In this document: in pieces, positions 47,752-60,592 of the stretch
How positions within the stretch are numbered: the stretch's first letter is position 1
How the letters are laid out: the number at the start of each line of letters is the position of its first letter
Source of the DNA: Malachius bipustulatus
Lineage: Eukaryota > Arthropoda > Insecta > Coleoptera > Melyridae
DNA length: 64,000 bases
Assembly: GCA_910589415.1 (NCBI GenBank)
Contig: OU342633.1
Span: forward strand, 14,608,858 to 14,672,857
Reading direction: 5' to 3'
Position numbers and translations under genes: made by a program
The notes under the pieces: model-generated
The model's input: the letters and a program-made list of their open reading frames with translations, nothing else
The model's database searches: none
What the model was told of the DNA's origin: nothing

Positions 47752-47923
47752 TTATAGCACTGGTCACTGGTCCTTAGAGAACTGGTTCTTAGAGAAGAAT
47801 TCAAAATTTCTCTTGGGCGTTAATTGCTTATATTCTAATGCTACTCAATGGTCAATTAAAAGAAATTAAAATCAAATAGAATTGAAATTTGATTTTCTCT
47901 AACTTAACAAGGATAAGGTGTGT

Positions 47924-48159
47924 ATACCGTGCGAGTATTAGGTCTCTATACATAGACAAATATTTCTCCTATACGATTACGTTGACTACTGAACGAGATT
48001 ATACATAGGGAAATTGTCCAGCTCTATTTCAATGAGTTACCTTAGATACTTGCTTCATTGCTGTTATTGTTGCAAACAATTTCATTATAACAACTTACCA
48101 TAGAAACAAACAATAATTGCAATTCGCCTATGTATAGAGCCTCAGTACTCGCGCGGTAT
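47924..48159. mobile_element. About 235-bp MITE
   Basis: Ends ATACCGTGCGAGTATTAGGT and the inverted partner AGTACTCGCGCGGTAT share most positions, including CTCTATACATAG just inside. Noncoding. Exact borders and target duplication are not resolved. Confidence 0.6.
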
Positions 48160-48389
48160 TTATGTGGGTGAAAAATTGTAACTTACACCTATTGAACAGA
48201 GATTCGTTATTTACATCCTTAACGCAGAACTGTACAATCTGCTAAAATACTAAAATAATAACGGTTTAATATTGAAAACAAATTACTCGGACTCTCATTA
48301 AGTTTTTAGTTCGTTAATAACTACGAAAAATTGCTTGAATATTCGACCTGAATGACATTTTACTGATATTTTGTTTTATTTTCAACGTC

Positions 48390-51290
48390 AACCATTTATT
48401 TATTTATTTACCATCATTAATTCCTTAAAGCAGTAAACTGCTATGGAACAGGTCAAAAATCAAATACAAATAGAAACACACACATACAAACAAAATTAGC
48501 AGAAAACAATGCAATGCAATAAAGTCAAATTCACAAAATAACAAACACCTAGATAAAGAAACTGGAGACGACCAGGATCACTGAGCGCCGCAAATACTTT
48601 TAGAAACTTCATCAAGACTATGAAAGGCATGAGTCACCAAAAATCCCTTATCTTCAATTTAAAATCTTTCAAAGGGAGATTTCTAATAGTAATAGGTAAT
48701 CTGTTGTACATCGTCGGTCCGTAATAGTTGCCCATTCGAGCCCTATTTACCCTATTGAAATCCAGAAATATAGTGTTGCCATTCCGCGTGTGGCGAGCGC
48801 TGACATCAGAGTGAATCATATAATTTGAAATATGTTCTTTAACATAAATTAAACAGTGATATGCGTAGGATGGAACCGTTAAAAAACCCAGTTTAGCAAA
48901 ACTATTCCTGCAGTCGTCACGGTATCCAATCTGGTCCAAAGCTCTCACTGCCCCCTCCTCTGCAAAGCGAAGACTCTATCCATAGTGGCACAGTGACCCC
49001 ATATCAATATTGCATATGACAATCTACTATAAATTGTTGCAAAGTACACGGATTTTGCCACGCCCAAGCTTACCAGCGGCATTATGTTTCTAAGGGCAAA
49101 AATATAAGGAGATATACCACGCGTTAGGGAATCAGTGTGACTAGCCCAAGTTTGTTCAGAGTCCAATATGATACCAAGAACGCGAACGTCAGCAGAAAAT
49201 CTCGACCATGTCAGATCTCTTGGAGAAAGCAAGAACTCACCGTCTTTTCAGCATTCAAGAACAATCGGTTGGAAGTAAACCATTCTGAAACATTTCGTTC
49301 CAATTTTAACATTTTTTGAGACAGACCATTCAGTTGAGTATCTCTCGTCACCAGAGTCGTGTCAACGGCAAATAGAATAGGTAAGGCTTCAGATACAAAA
49401 CCCGGTAAGTCATATTAATGTATATCAAAAACATGATGGGCCCCAAAATGGATCCCTGTGGAACACCCGTCTTGTTGTCCACTAAATCTGATCTAGTGCC
49501 ACCGTAGCAGACAGCCTGCCTCCTCCCCGACAGATAAGATCTCATAAGTGCAAGTGCACCTTTGAACCCATAAAAGATTAACTTTTCCAACAGCATGTCA
49601 ACGTTTACACAGTCAAAGGCCTTTGTAAGATGGAAAAACAATGCTCTCACGTATTCACCTTCATTAAATCCACCAAATATTGCCGAAATGAAGCTGATCA
49701 TTGCCGAGACTGTCGAACGAGACTTTCGGAATCCATACTGTGACTGAGAAAACAATTCATTAGATTCAAAAAAATTTACAATTTTATTTCTCAATGCATT
49801 TTCAAATATTTTAGCTACCACGGGTATAATAGAAATCGGCCTGTAGTTAGATGGATCTTAGATCGACCCTTTTTTGTGCAAAGGAAGAACAATCGAAACC
49901 TTCAGACAATCGGGAAAAACACCTTTTTCAATACACATATTGAACAAGTTTGTACATATGTACATATTCCAGGATAGGTACTAATGAGAATCTTGGGGTT
50001 GCAACCATAATAATCTTTAGCATAAATTTGATTTCACCATGTGCTTCAGAAGGCTCACTCAAATAACTCCTGAAATCGACAGTAGCAGGTTCCAAACGCG
50101 CCGTAAGCTTATCGGCGATCTCGGAAAAAAACGAGTTGAATTGATTCGCTGATATACCAGGTTCATGGGAGAGCCCAGACTCACGCTTGGAACGAATCAA
50201 CTTCCATACATCTCTGTGTGGATTGGTAGAACGTCCCAAGAAACCGTCATATGCCCATTTCTTCGCCGAAATTATAGCACGCCTATATTTATTTCTGTAA
50301 CCGACAATATTGCCCTTGAGATCCAAATGAGGAAAATGCCGATGGAGATCAATCATTAGGTCTAAAATATTCCTCATCTCACCGATGTCGTCATTGTACC
50401 AGTCAAGATCGCCACTATTCTTCCAACCTCTCACAACTCTCACAGGAAAACAGTCAGACACAATATCTTTCAACATACCCATGAAAATGACGTTTCTCAT
50501 CATACAGTGCAGCCTAAAGAGACCAAGCTGGGTGACTGGTTGACTATACGTCACCTTTTTACTTGAAGCAGAAAGACAACTCCATCTGATATAGACAGCA
50601 TCATGGTCCGAAAATCCGCACAAAATTACTCCCGACCTCTGATCAGAATCTGGAACATTCGTAAATATGTTATCCTGACATGCCTTAGCCCTTGTACAGG
50701 AATTTATTTTGTGATATAGCCCATAAGATGCCAGCAAGTCCGTGAAATTTAAAGTATCCTTATCAGGATTTAAAAACTTCAAATTAAAGTCTCCCATTAC
50801 AACGATCTGGTGCCTGTAGTCAGCCACGAAACTCGCCAACACATCCTGGAAAGTACTAAGAAAAACAGAGAAGTTCTCAGAAGAAGAGGAACGATATATG
50901 GATATAACCAAAACTTTACGTTCAGTAAATTCAACCGCTGTAATCTCGCAATGCATCTCCACCGACAAGGCGCCTATGTCACGCCGAGTCCTGCAGCAAT
51001 GAACAATTCCATCCGAACAAAATGTAGCTACACCACCGCGTGAATGCTCAACTCTGGAATAACCGTCTAAGAAAACGTACTTGTCTAAGTCTTACTTGGG
51101 TTAATTCTCCCTCGGACAGCCAGTGCTCCCCTATGCAGACAATGCTCTCTGCCGTCTCCTTACATAAAATTTCTGAACATAAATATGAGTCAAGAAAATG
51201 AATCTTCTTCGGTAGTCCTTGTATATTCAGGTACATCAGTACAATAGTTCCTTGACTGAGGGGATATTGTCCTCGTTTGAGTCCCCGTAA
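48390..51290 (-). pseudogene. Jockey-like LINE ORF2 (endonuclease and RT), decayed
   Basis: Minus-strand blocks in order: MYLNIQGLPKKIHFLDSYL and SIVCIGEHWL (51250-51100), HQIVVMGDFNLKF and GFSDHDAVY of the endonuclease (50830-50590), DPSNYRPISIIPVVAKIFE (49870), LFHLTKAFDCVNVDMLLEKL and KTGVPQGSILGPIMFLIYIN (49640-49410). An AT duplication then shifts the frame, and the catalytic box reads FAVD at 49374-49363 instead of FADD. VLGIILDSEQTWASH and ILIWGHCATMDRVF follow, to FKLKIRDFW at 48634. There is no RNase H. A (AAAT)n tail on the minus strand at 48405-48391 marks the 3' end. Frameshifts and the lost aspartate make it dead. Confidence 0.88.
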
Positions 51291-51300
51291 AATTTCCATC

Positions 51301-52032
51301 CTAAGACGTAATTGTTTCAGTCTGCTTAGTTCTCGGATGACAGTATTTATTAACAATCACCCCAGCAGGCCAGAACTGCAATGAATTTACTGTTGACTCC
51401 ATAGGTAAAGGTACACCTAATTTAAAAGAGTGAGCCAGGTCTTGAAGTAAGCTTCTCACAGACGCATTAGTTGGAATAACTCTCATCCAAACACGCCAAA
51501 ATATCAGCAGGAGTCGTGAGTGAATCAAAATTCGATAGAAATACCCACTTTATTCTCTCCGCAACCTTTAAGTTTTTCATCGCTGTGTTTTCATTTGTTC
51601 CGCCTCTCGAGAACTTGGGCCGTTTGGTAGACTTTGATGATCTAGCGTGAGTAACTTTCTTCCATTCAGCGTTAGAACTAAGCTGTCCAAAATACCAGGT
51701 GATTCATCCAATGATTCCCTGGGAGAAGTTATATTGTTCACATCAGCTGTAGAAGGCGCCGCTCTATCAGACTGTTTCTTGTTATTTTCCTTATCGTCGC
51801 GATAAGCCGAGGACTTCGAAGAGGATCCTGAGTTGCTCATCGCGGCTGGCGAAATCATCGGTCTATCAGACTGTTTTCTCTTCAATCGCTTATCTTCTCG
51901 AGAACACTCGATAGCACTTCCGTTTGAATTAGTATCGCCTACGGATGAAGACTTCTGTTCAATAATTGCGGGACAATCGACAGTTTTAAAGGTATCTGTA
52001 ATCTTCTCTTTCGTCCCATTTGCCGTAGTCAT
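51301..52032 (-). pseudogene. LINE ORF1 (gag-like), decayed
   Basis: A 151-residue frame (52032-51577) is rich in Ser, Lys and Asp, with an internal near-repeat (KRKQSDRPMIS and NKKQSDRAAPS), and has no zinc knuckle. A second frame (51528-51301) contains VWMRVIPTNASVRSLLQDL and VNSLQFWPAGVIVNKYCHP, which resembles the C-terminal ORF1 block of insect Jockey/CR1-type LINEs. It lies directly upstream of ORF2 on the same strand. The frame break is near 51550. Confidence 0.6.
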
Positions 52033-52060
52033 TGCTCCCTGTACAAATATATTGTTTTTG

Positions 52061-53494
52061 GATTTCGAGACTGGTTTATTTGAGTTAATGACACGTACTT
52101 ATTTAAAATTAAGATGCGTAGCATACAGGGTGGGACAAAAAATGTAAAAGTGTTATAAGAGTAAAGTACAATTTTTTGTGAAGATATTAAAAATTTTTTG
52201 AGAAAACGTTTTTTCTTATTAATATTTATTGTCAGATATGAGTTTATACCTTTATTTGAATTTTTATTTTTTTTTTATTTCTATTGGATTTTTTGCCAAG
52301 TGTTTTTTGAGGCTTAAATAAGATTTTCGATTGAGATTTACCAATTTTATTTTGATTACCTGAAATTTAACGTCGTTAAATTTTTGAAATAACAAATAAC
52401 TGAAAAAAACCTGACGCTGTACAACGATTAGTTTCTTGCTTAGTTTTTGTTTTTATTAGAGATATTCCCGGTGACCATTGTTAATGACTCACCTGGTATA
52501 TCTCTGTAACTACAACAAACATTTTTTTTTTACATTATTTTAGTGATTATTTTTCCTAAACTATGATTTTCCAAGTATTTGCTTACATATTATGTAGATT
52601 AAGAATCACTCTGAGCAGAATGGCAAGAAGACAAGAATGGTTGAGCTTGCAGAATATTCTGTCGCCACAACTTACCCAGTTCTTTTGATTCACCACTATT
52701 TAGTATACCTACCTATTTTGCACAATCTTGTCTTAGACACAGGGATTTCCTATCTTAAAACCAGCGCTTCTCTGTTTTTTTTTTGTTACTGACTATTACA
52801 AAAAAAAAAAAAAAAAACACCAACTGTCAGTCTCTTTAAGGTAGCTTTATATTGTGATTAAAAAAAAAAAGAAATGGATGCTTCTATAATATTTTGAACG
52901 GTGTGGATCGGTGTATGTTTCTTATAACAAAACGTACCTGTAACATAAGACTTGAACTTAATATCTCATAAGAAAAATTTTAATTAACATCTCTGAACAA
53001 AATAGCATGTTGTACCTTTTATAATTATACGGTAAAATCACAGTAAACATTTGAAATAAACTTTTATGCCAGGACAAGTCAAACAAATCAGGGTAAACGA
53101 AACACGTTCAATGGGCCTTTTTATAATACTTACAGAGTGATTGGCGAGTAAATAAAATAAATACATTTGCTGATAAAAAATTAAAACTTACACTAGAATA
53201 ATTAGATATTTCTTATTTGTTATGGTTCTGATTAAATATAAAACCGAGGATTGTCGTTATTATGATTTTTCTTGGAATGATACGAAGGTTTACTCAGCAA
53301 ATCTAATAGTTATCTCAAGAAAGGCATTTCAATTAGATTAAAAAATCAAGACCAAGAAAAGACACATTAAGAAATAAATATTCCAACAAGATCATTAAGA
53401 CGTGAGTACAAGTTCATTAAAGTGTGTCATCAGGATCGTACAGCACATAAAACATGAAATTTACTTTGATTTCAAGAAAATATAAGTCTTTTTT
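52061..53494. other. AT-rich spacer, no gene seen
   Basis: Begins with a lone foldback end TACAGGGTGGGAC at 52123. Poly-A and poly-T runs near 52780-52870. No coding gene or paired inverted repeat was found. Confidence 0.45.
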
Positions 53495-53695
53495 ATTGAG
53501 TCGGCGGTGGCTTCGCGGGTTAGAAATGCAGACTACTAAATCGTTGAACTGTTTCGAACTGAGTTCGATTCCTAGTCTCACTCTGGTTGTATGTGTCGTC
53601 TATTCTACTATTTATTTGTTTTATTTGTATCTGGGTTAATGAGCAGGTTCTCGCAGCTCACAATTACTAGAGTGGAGAAACTTTGTCTTACCTAC
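53495..53695 (+). mobile_element. tRNA-derived SINE
   Basis: TGGCTTCGCGGG at 53508-53519 fits an RNA polymerase III box A with one mismatch. GAGTTCGATTCC at 53561-53572 fits box B with one mismatch. They are about 42 bp apart, as in a tRNA. The flanks cannot form an acceptor stem and a tRNA-unrelated body (GTCTATTCTACTATTTATTT...) follows, so I read a SINE, not a tRNA. The 3' end is approximate. Confidence 0.6.
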
Positions 53696-54400
53696 ATAAT
53701 TAAGACCAATGCCCCCCCCTTTTTTTGAAAAACCATTTTTTTTACAACGTCTCACTTAACTGGCTACTATGATGGTTGTCATGATCACTAATATGGTTGT
53801 ACCGATTATACCACGACTGAATCGTTTGGATTGGAAAGCCTTTTTTCTCGTGAATACTAAATGGCAAAAAAATCAAATCTATATCGATTGGCTTTCGGTG
53901 TTATTTGTTTCTACTTTTCCCAAAAATCTAACCGCAGTAACCTCGCTCCTCCCCTGGAGTTCACGTTGAGGGTCTTGTTTTCATTCGCTATACTGACCTG
54001 TTTCTTGAAATTTTATAACCAGATTCAACACGTATTTGCTTGTGGGTTTATCTGGATGCTCTTGATTAAATAAATATACAGTACGATTGCCGCACTCACC
54101 ATTTTTTTAAAACAAAGCGATAGTTTGAACTCTCTCCGCAATATTTTTCACAATGTTCTTTTGAAACACGAGAATTCAAGAAAAAGCCTGAACTGAGATC
54201 AAATGGGAGATGTTATTAGGTGGCTGAACGTAGAAGTAAAAAATTATCTGCAACTCCGATAACAGAATGAAAAATTCTTCCTAACTAAAAACATTTGTAC
54301 TTTCTAAAAAAGGAACTTCTTAAACAGAAACAACTTGAGCGTTTGTTGCACAGTAAAATAATCTTTTAACTAATTACTACATCGATTCAGTCGTAGTACA
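53696..54400. other. Spacer, no gene seen
   Basis: Open frames at 53769-54073 have no recognisable motifs. Ends at CATAACAACCATGAT (54401-54415), the left target duplicate of the following LINE. Confidence 0.4.
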
Positions 54401-55443
54401 CATAACAACCATGATGGTAACAGTATGTCTACGACTCAAAAATAAGAAATCTGCAGGAACCGATGAGATTCCCCCATCATTGGTGAAGCAGTCCTTCGGA
54501 ACAATTTCTCATGTTTTCTGTTATCTGGTGAATTTGTCATTCTCTACCGGAACTTTTCCCAGGTCTCTCAAAACGGGACGGGTTACACCTATACACAAAT
54601 CCGGTGACATCCATGATGTGGGTAACTATAGACCGGTCGTAAATACACCGACATTTTCGAAGATTCTTGAGTATTGTTATCTCAGGAGACTTTCTTCCTT
54701 TCTTAACAAGAATGAACTACTAACGTCTCCACAGTACGGTTTCAGACCTGGTCGTACGACCAATGCTGCATTGCAAAGTTTTTATAACGAAGTCTTACGT
54801 CTTATGGAACGTGGGCAATGAGCGTGTTCTGCGATCTCAGCAGGGCATTTGATTGTGTAAGTCACTCGCTACTTCTAGAGAAGTCCGAAAATATTGGGAT
54901 TAGAGGCGTGGCACTTTCATGGCTGAGATCATTTTTAAGTGACAGACGGCAGCATGTTGTAGTCTGCCACCTTGATGGGAGCAAGCGAAAGGTCGTTGGT
55001 AGTAAACCTAGACATAACCGTGGGTGTAGTCCAGGGCTCAGTTCTCGGGCCTACTTTGTTTCTAATATACATAAATGACGTCATCAATTCGACTAGGGCT
55101 TCTCACGTCACTCTGTACGCGGACGATACATTGTTGGTGGTGGCCGGGGATACCCATGAATCTGTTCAGCGGTCGTGTGCCGAATGTATGCTCGATGTGG
55201 CACAGTGGTTTGCCGGGAATGACCTCTGTTTGAATGTCAGTAAGACGTGCTATATGGTCTTCCACAGTCATCAAAACCTGTCGGACCTGAATCTCGAAAT
55301 TCCCCTCTATGGTGATGCAATCAAACGCAAGACAACTATGAAGTTTTTAGGTGTCTTTCTGGATGAAACTTTCAAATGGCACAGCCATGCCGATTATATT
55401 GTGGCAAAACTGAGCTCCATAAATTATTTATTTAGGTCTCTTA

Positions 55444-55662
55444 CTGCCAATATTATAAACGCTGGTTAAGTTAACTGGCCGATTTCTGTGGTCGTTTCTG
55501 GAGAAGATATAGACTATAGGTCGAAATTATTGCATTTTACATACTCTTGGCATAAAAGGGATTACAAAAATATTAATAAAAGTTATTCGAGGTCAATATT
55601 AGCTTCAAAATCGGGCACAGAAATCTGCTAGTTAACTTAACCAGCGTTTATAATATTGGCCG
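55444..55662. mobile_element. 219-bp MITE inserted in LINE RT, TTA target
   Basis: Ends CTGCCAATATTATAAACGCT and GCGTTTATAATATTGGCCG, with TTA on both sides (55441-55443, 55663-55665). Removing it with one TTA would leave the RT frame continuous, which confirms the borders. Same family and same length as 464-682. Confidence 0.88.
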
Positions 55663-55959
55663 TTAGAGCTGTTTTGTCTTTGCAACAGTTACTGAATATG
55701 TATCATGCCCATGTAACATCCAGATTGAGATATGGCATAACATTATGGGGTGCGGCGCCGTCTGCCCGGGGTGTGTTTGTGGCACAGAATCAATCATCCG
55801 ATCGATTGCGGGGGTGTCTATGAGGGAGTCGTGTCGCCGATTTTTTGTATCATACGGCTTGCTCACACTCGCCGGCTTGCTAATTTTCGAACTTTCATGT
55901 TTTGTGTATGAAAATGGACACTTATTTCACATGGGTAGTAGTATGCATCAAATTGACAC

Positions 55960-56475
55960 TATAGGTACAAAAACAATTATCGTTTACTTTTCACATAGTA
56001 TCTTACTATGTGGTTTAAATTTTAATACAGGGTGATGAAAAATCGAATAATATTAATCACCCTGTATTAAAATTTACTCCACATACTGGGATAAAACGTG
56101 AAAAGTTAGGATAGGGACATGTAAACCGTTTTTGGATATCTTGAGCCGTTCTAGTTCTAGACTGCTTTGAAGTTGAAAATTTTCGATTTTCACTTGTTTA
56201 TAACTCATAAACCTAACCTTCTAAATTCCAATGGTGAAAACCACCTGTATTCGATTTTTTCAGACATTTAAAAAATATAATAATATACAGGGTGTTTGTG
56301 TTAAAATAACGAAGTAGGTGTCAACTTCCGGTATTTCCGGAAGCGCGGCCATCTTGAAAATATTTTCATTGAATTTCTCGTGATCACTTATGTCTGGAAA
56401 TTTTTTATTTTGAGGTTCTAGGCCCATTAGTTTCCGAGATATAGCCGGTGGCCAGCCTTAAGCAGACCCCTGTAT
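55960..56475. mobile_element. Foldback remnant, left arm truncated
   Basis: Centre near 56048 (AATACAGGGTGAT...ATCACCCTGTATT). The right arm runs to GACCCCTG at 56472 and contains the shared core in inverse orientation (TAGGGACATGTAAACCG; GATTTTCACTTGTTTATAAC). The left arm is only about 60 bp. A TACAGGGTGTTTGTG end near 56286 lies within it. Confidence 0.6.
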
Positions 56476-56807
56476 ATATATATATATAACCATAACAACC
56501 ATGATAGTAGCCAGTGAAGTGAGATATTTTATTAAAAATTATTCTCTTCTCACATTTCCAAAGAAAATGAGGCAATTGTTAAGAATACCGTCGTTATCTG
56601 TTCTTCATAATGATAAGCGAAGGGATGGCCACTCCTGTCAAAGGGATGAATTTGGATGGTTAAATATATTACCCAAAGATGTTCATTAACAAAATTGATA
56701 TGTTTCAGAGTTTTTCGCATACATCTTCAGTTTCCCCAACCCTGTATACTTTAAACGTTATCAATTATTAGAACGTCGTTGAAAGTAAAACTCGACTTAC
56801 TAATATA

Positions 56808-57683
56808 CAGGGTTATTCACGGTATACGCCACGGAAGTTTATGGCCGTGTCTCTGGATTTTTTTATTTTTTTATTTTTGGAGTGGATAGAGACCCGGCAG
56901 AGGTACGTTTTAAAATTATATTCATAATGTACAGGTGTCCCAAAAGCATGAAACATATCAAAGTTATGTTTTTTAAATGGAATGCTCCTATGTTATTGCA
57001 TTTTTAGATTACCTGGGAAGAAAAAAGAAGATTGGCTTTTACAGTTGGTGTTTAAATTCAGAAGTTTGTGAGTTATAAACAAGTGAAAATCGTCATTTTT
57101 CAAGTTCAAAGCCCTGTACAAGGAAAACGGCTCAAGATAGAGAAAAACGGCTTACATGTCCCTATTTTAACTTTTCATGTACTATCCAATGATGTAGATG
57201 AAATGGTTATACAGGATGATAAAAAATTTTAAAAATTCTGAGATTTCTCCACTCGTCGACAAATAAAAAAATCAATGAAAGTACAAATATTTCTATACCA
57301 TAGGATAGTACATTAAAAGTTAAAATAGGGACATGTAAGCCGTTTTTCTATATCTTGAGCCGTTTTCCTTGTACAGGGCTTTGAACTTCAAAAATGACGA
57401 TTTTCACTTGTTTATAACTCACAAACTTTTGAATTTAAACACCAACTGTAAAAACCAATCTTATTTTTTCTTCTCAGACAATCTGAAAATGCAATAACAT
57501 AGGAGCATTCCATTTAAAAAAACATAACTTTGATATGTTTCATGCTTTTGGGACACCTGTACATTATGAATATAATTTTAAAACGTACCTCTGCCGGGTC
57601 TCTATCCACTCCAAAAATAAAAAGATCCTAAAATCCAGAGACATGGCCATAATCATCCGTGGCGTATACCGTGAATAACCCTG
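56808..57683. mobile_element. 876-bp foldback
   Basis: Ends CAGGGTTATTCACGGTATAC and GTATACCGTGAATAACCCTG in TA context. Arms are near-perfect inverted copies. Each contains GTTATAAACAAGTGAAAATCGTC and ACATGTCCCTATTTTAACTT, the core shared with the 46.2-kb and 56.1-kb foldbacks. No coding content. Confidence 0.85.
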
Positions 57684-59605
57684 TATTTTTTATGAAACAC
57701 GTGATGAGCGGTAAGTTTAGAAAAATAGTATTTAGTCTAATAATTATTATTCAGCCATGACAAAAGACAATCAAAAGTCATTTAGTTAGTAACTTAAAAC
57801 GTCAGATTCGGGATACAGATGTTGTTATTAAAAAGGTAAAACAACATTTAAAAATTGACATATTATCTAATGACATAATGGCATAAAAAATATTAATTGA
57901 TGTTCAGATACCTACCTATTTAGTAAAAATTTAAGTTCATTTAGTAATATCACATTAAATTTTTGTAGGTACACGGTTATGGTAGTCATTTGGCTAATGT
58001 GACCATAAACACGCTATATCAATATCATAAACTCCACATGACAAACATCGATTACTGCAATAATAATTATATGGTATGTCAACTTTCAAGTGGATTAGGG
58101 AATTAACATTTTAAACGACGTTTCTGAGAATTCATGATCGCTATTTCAACGTATGGAATGGAAATGATATACAAGTTGAACCTAAAGTTAGTCCTAATCG
58201 ATTGAATTTTCCAAACATTATTAATAAAAAAATCAATTATTATTAAAAAAGTGACAGTCAAAAATGAGATATAAAAACAATACACAAAGTTATTCTTCGT
58301 AGGTGTCATTCATCTTCACTCAATGTTCTAATTTTTTAGGAAATCGCCGTAAACTTAACGAACAGCAGGTTGATTTAATTCGTTTACGGCTTTGCTCTTT
58401 GTTCTGATACACTTTTTTTTTAAATACCCCAAAAATAAGTAAGATCAGGTAACCTGGCAGAGTAATAGAAAGTACCAAGCCCACTAATTAATTTTTTACC
58501 AAAATGCTCACGTAACTATTAGGTATCTTACCAAATCTGTAGTATGCGCAAGCGCAGGGCAACCACCTTGCTGGTTCCAGAATATTTAAATTAGATGAAT
58601 CACTGAAAACAAGGATAAGCAACACCGTAAATGAAGTTACCCAACCTGTTACTATTCGTAAAGTCTACGGTGAATCCTTAAAAAAGCAGAAAAGATGATA
58701 GGTGTCTGTAAGGGAAGTTTTTTTTTTTTTTTTTTACTTTCGTCGTTTTACAGTCTTTTTCTTTTGGTTTTCGTCTTTTACCAATTGCTTTTCCAAATTT
58801 TTCAGACGCCAGTGTGATTTTTAAATAAAATTTTTTCTTTTGTCAAATTAGATTCCCTTTATATCAAATGATTTTCCAATGTTTTTATAATAATGTTACT
58901 GTACGTAAATAGGAAAGGCAATTGATTTAAAGTGAAACTGATTTGACATAAAAGGAAATTGATTTGATAAATCAATGACAAGTTACATGAAAATAAGAAA
59001 ATCATTTGAAAATTTTTTCTTATTAGTTATGTTTGGAAAACTCTTAATACTTGTCATAACGCCATGTATATCTCATATTTACGTGTGGTTTCTGAGGTTT
59101 CTTGAGAAGTAGAACATTTTATAAGAAATAAATTGTTCTCTTAAATGAATATTTAAAGTGTTACTTTTCTAAGATGCGAGAGCGTACGTCCAACCGAAAA
59201 TCTAAGTGTGGTTTCTGAGGTTTCTCGAGAAGTAGAGTTTTTTTTATAAAGAATTATTGCTTTTTCCGCAAAAAGGATACCTACTAAGAAACTTTTCCCT
59301 CTTCATAACCCTTTTCGTGGACAAACTATATATTCTGCTTTGACATCCCCTTATGTCATGCAAATCATTGTAGGTATGTGACTCTTAACCTGAGTTTTGT
59401 CTTTTAACCGTTTTTTGTCGTTTGCTTTTCCAAATTTGCCAAATGCTTTTCCAATGTTTATAACACGGTCACTGCACGTAAATAGGAATTGACAAAAAAG
59501 GAAAACCAAGAGAAAAAGACTTTAATACCAATTGAGAGTTTTTCGGTACAAGGTGTGTTAATGTGTGTTTTTTTAAGTTACAAACTTAAAAAGCATGCAG
59601 AAAAT
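57684..59605. repeat. Noncoding stretch with dispersed repeats
   Basis: The stretches 58740-58900 and 59395-59530 are related to each other and, inverted, to 25220-25400 (CAAATGCTTTTCCAATGTTT; GCACGTAAATAGGAA). GTGTGGTTTCTGAGGTTTCT occurs at 59081 and 59207, followed by GAGAAGTAGA in both. No gene. Confidence 0.5.
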
Positions 59606-59609
59606 GAAA

Positions 59610-59815
59610 AAACAGGCGAAGAATTTCCTGTAGTCATGGGTCGCTGGAGCTTTAGCTTTAGAGATACTAAAGTTAAAGTTCTTCGAAAAATATAATATTT
59701 TTTCTATCTAAAAATTGGCTGATCAAAATGGACTTTTGACAGTTGTACTAATTGAAGTACATGATTTGATACTCCCATTGAAAAATTCTTCAATCCAGTG
59801 GCAGAGTTGTGTGTT
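59610..59815 (-). repeat. Arm of a distant inverted repeat
   Basis: The complement of this stretch (ATCAAATCATGTACTTCAAT; ACAACTGTCAAAAG; CCAATTTTTAGATA) matches 62403-62565 on the plus strand. The two face each other around the Harbinger-like relic. Content otherwise unknown; the overlapping open frames have no motifs. Confidence 0.55.
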
Positions 59816-60592
59816 GACACCTTTTTTATTAAATACTTTCTTCGCCACTGATTTTATTGCCAATTTGTTATCTTTGGTAGTTAATGTTTTGTTTAGGGGG
59901 GAAAAGTCATCTTATGTTTTTGTTGTAGGACGCACTGCTTTCAAGATATTCAACACTGTAAGAACCCAAAACTGTTTTTTTTTTTTTTTATTAAAATGCG
60001 CTCCAATAACAACTGACGAAAATAATAATTTTCGTCGTAAATAGAATGACGGCCTGATTTCATGCTACTATGGAAATAAAATTATTATTAATTTTATTGT
60101 GCATTCTTGTGTGTCAAAATAATAATATAATTAACAATCATTAGTTTAAAGACCGTCGCTATGACAACGGCAGCGAAATTGAATTTCACGACCTGCATGG
60201 CGTACGCGAAATTGGTATTTCGCATTCAATTGCGAAAAAAAATTCATTTCTGGAAATACTCGTTAGCATTGATTTTTATATTTTACTTTGTACGAGTTCT
60301 AATGCCGGCTCCACACGTTGGCCCAACTCCGGCAAATCAGCGGCAACACGAACGTGTGGACGGTAAGTTCATCTCGATTGCCCAAACATTCGGTCAACTG
60401 AGCGAAGTTTGTCTACGTTCGCCTCGCTGTCGGCAAATGCACGAATTCAAAGAGATTCGGCTATTGTCAAATTCGCTCTATTTGCGCTGCCCACACGTTG
60501 GCCCGTTCGAGCTTGTCATTTACGCTTGACTATTCACTGCACAGTGCAGTGTATTTACGGTAATAACTGAAATTAAAATAAATACAACAACA

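Larger units (their letters stand above)
54416..56490 (+). pseudogene. 5'-truncated LINE reverse transcriptase
   Basis: RT blocks appear in order: KNKKSAGTDEIPPSLVKQ, VTPIHKSGDIHDVGNYRPV, SPQYGFRPGRTTNAALQ. After a frame change at 54818 come FCDLSRAFDCVSHSLLLEK and GIRGVALSWLRSFLS. A second change leads to VGVVQGSVLGPTLFLIYIND (the usual Pro-Gln-Gly is Val-Gln-Gly), LYADDTLLVV with both catalytic aspartates kept, and MKFLGVFLDETFKWH. A 219-bp MITE interrupts it at 55444-55662, after which SRLRYGITLWGAA and the C-terminus follow to about 56000. CATAACAACCATGAT flanks at 54401-54415 and 56491-56505, a 15-bp target duplication. The endonuclease is missing. Its 3' portion was itself invaded by a foldback. 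Confidence 0.85.

Noticed and set aside
53501..53575. tRNA gene
   Set aside because: Box A and B are present, but no acceptor or anticodon stem can be formed; read as a SINE.
59489..60044. Two adjacent open frames that could be a small gene
   Set aside because: Part matches the inverse of 62403-62565, so it is repeat; no recognised domain.
60161..60529. 122-residue open frame with a hydrophobic stretch
   Set aside because: It runs through the CCACACGTTGG repeat ends of a mobile element; no motif and no neighbours supporting a gene.
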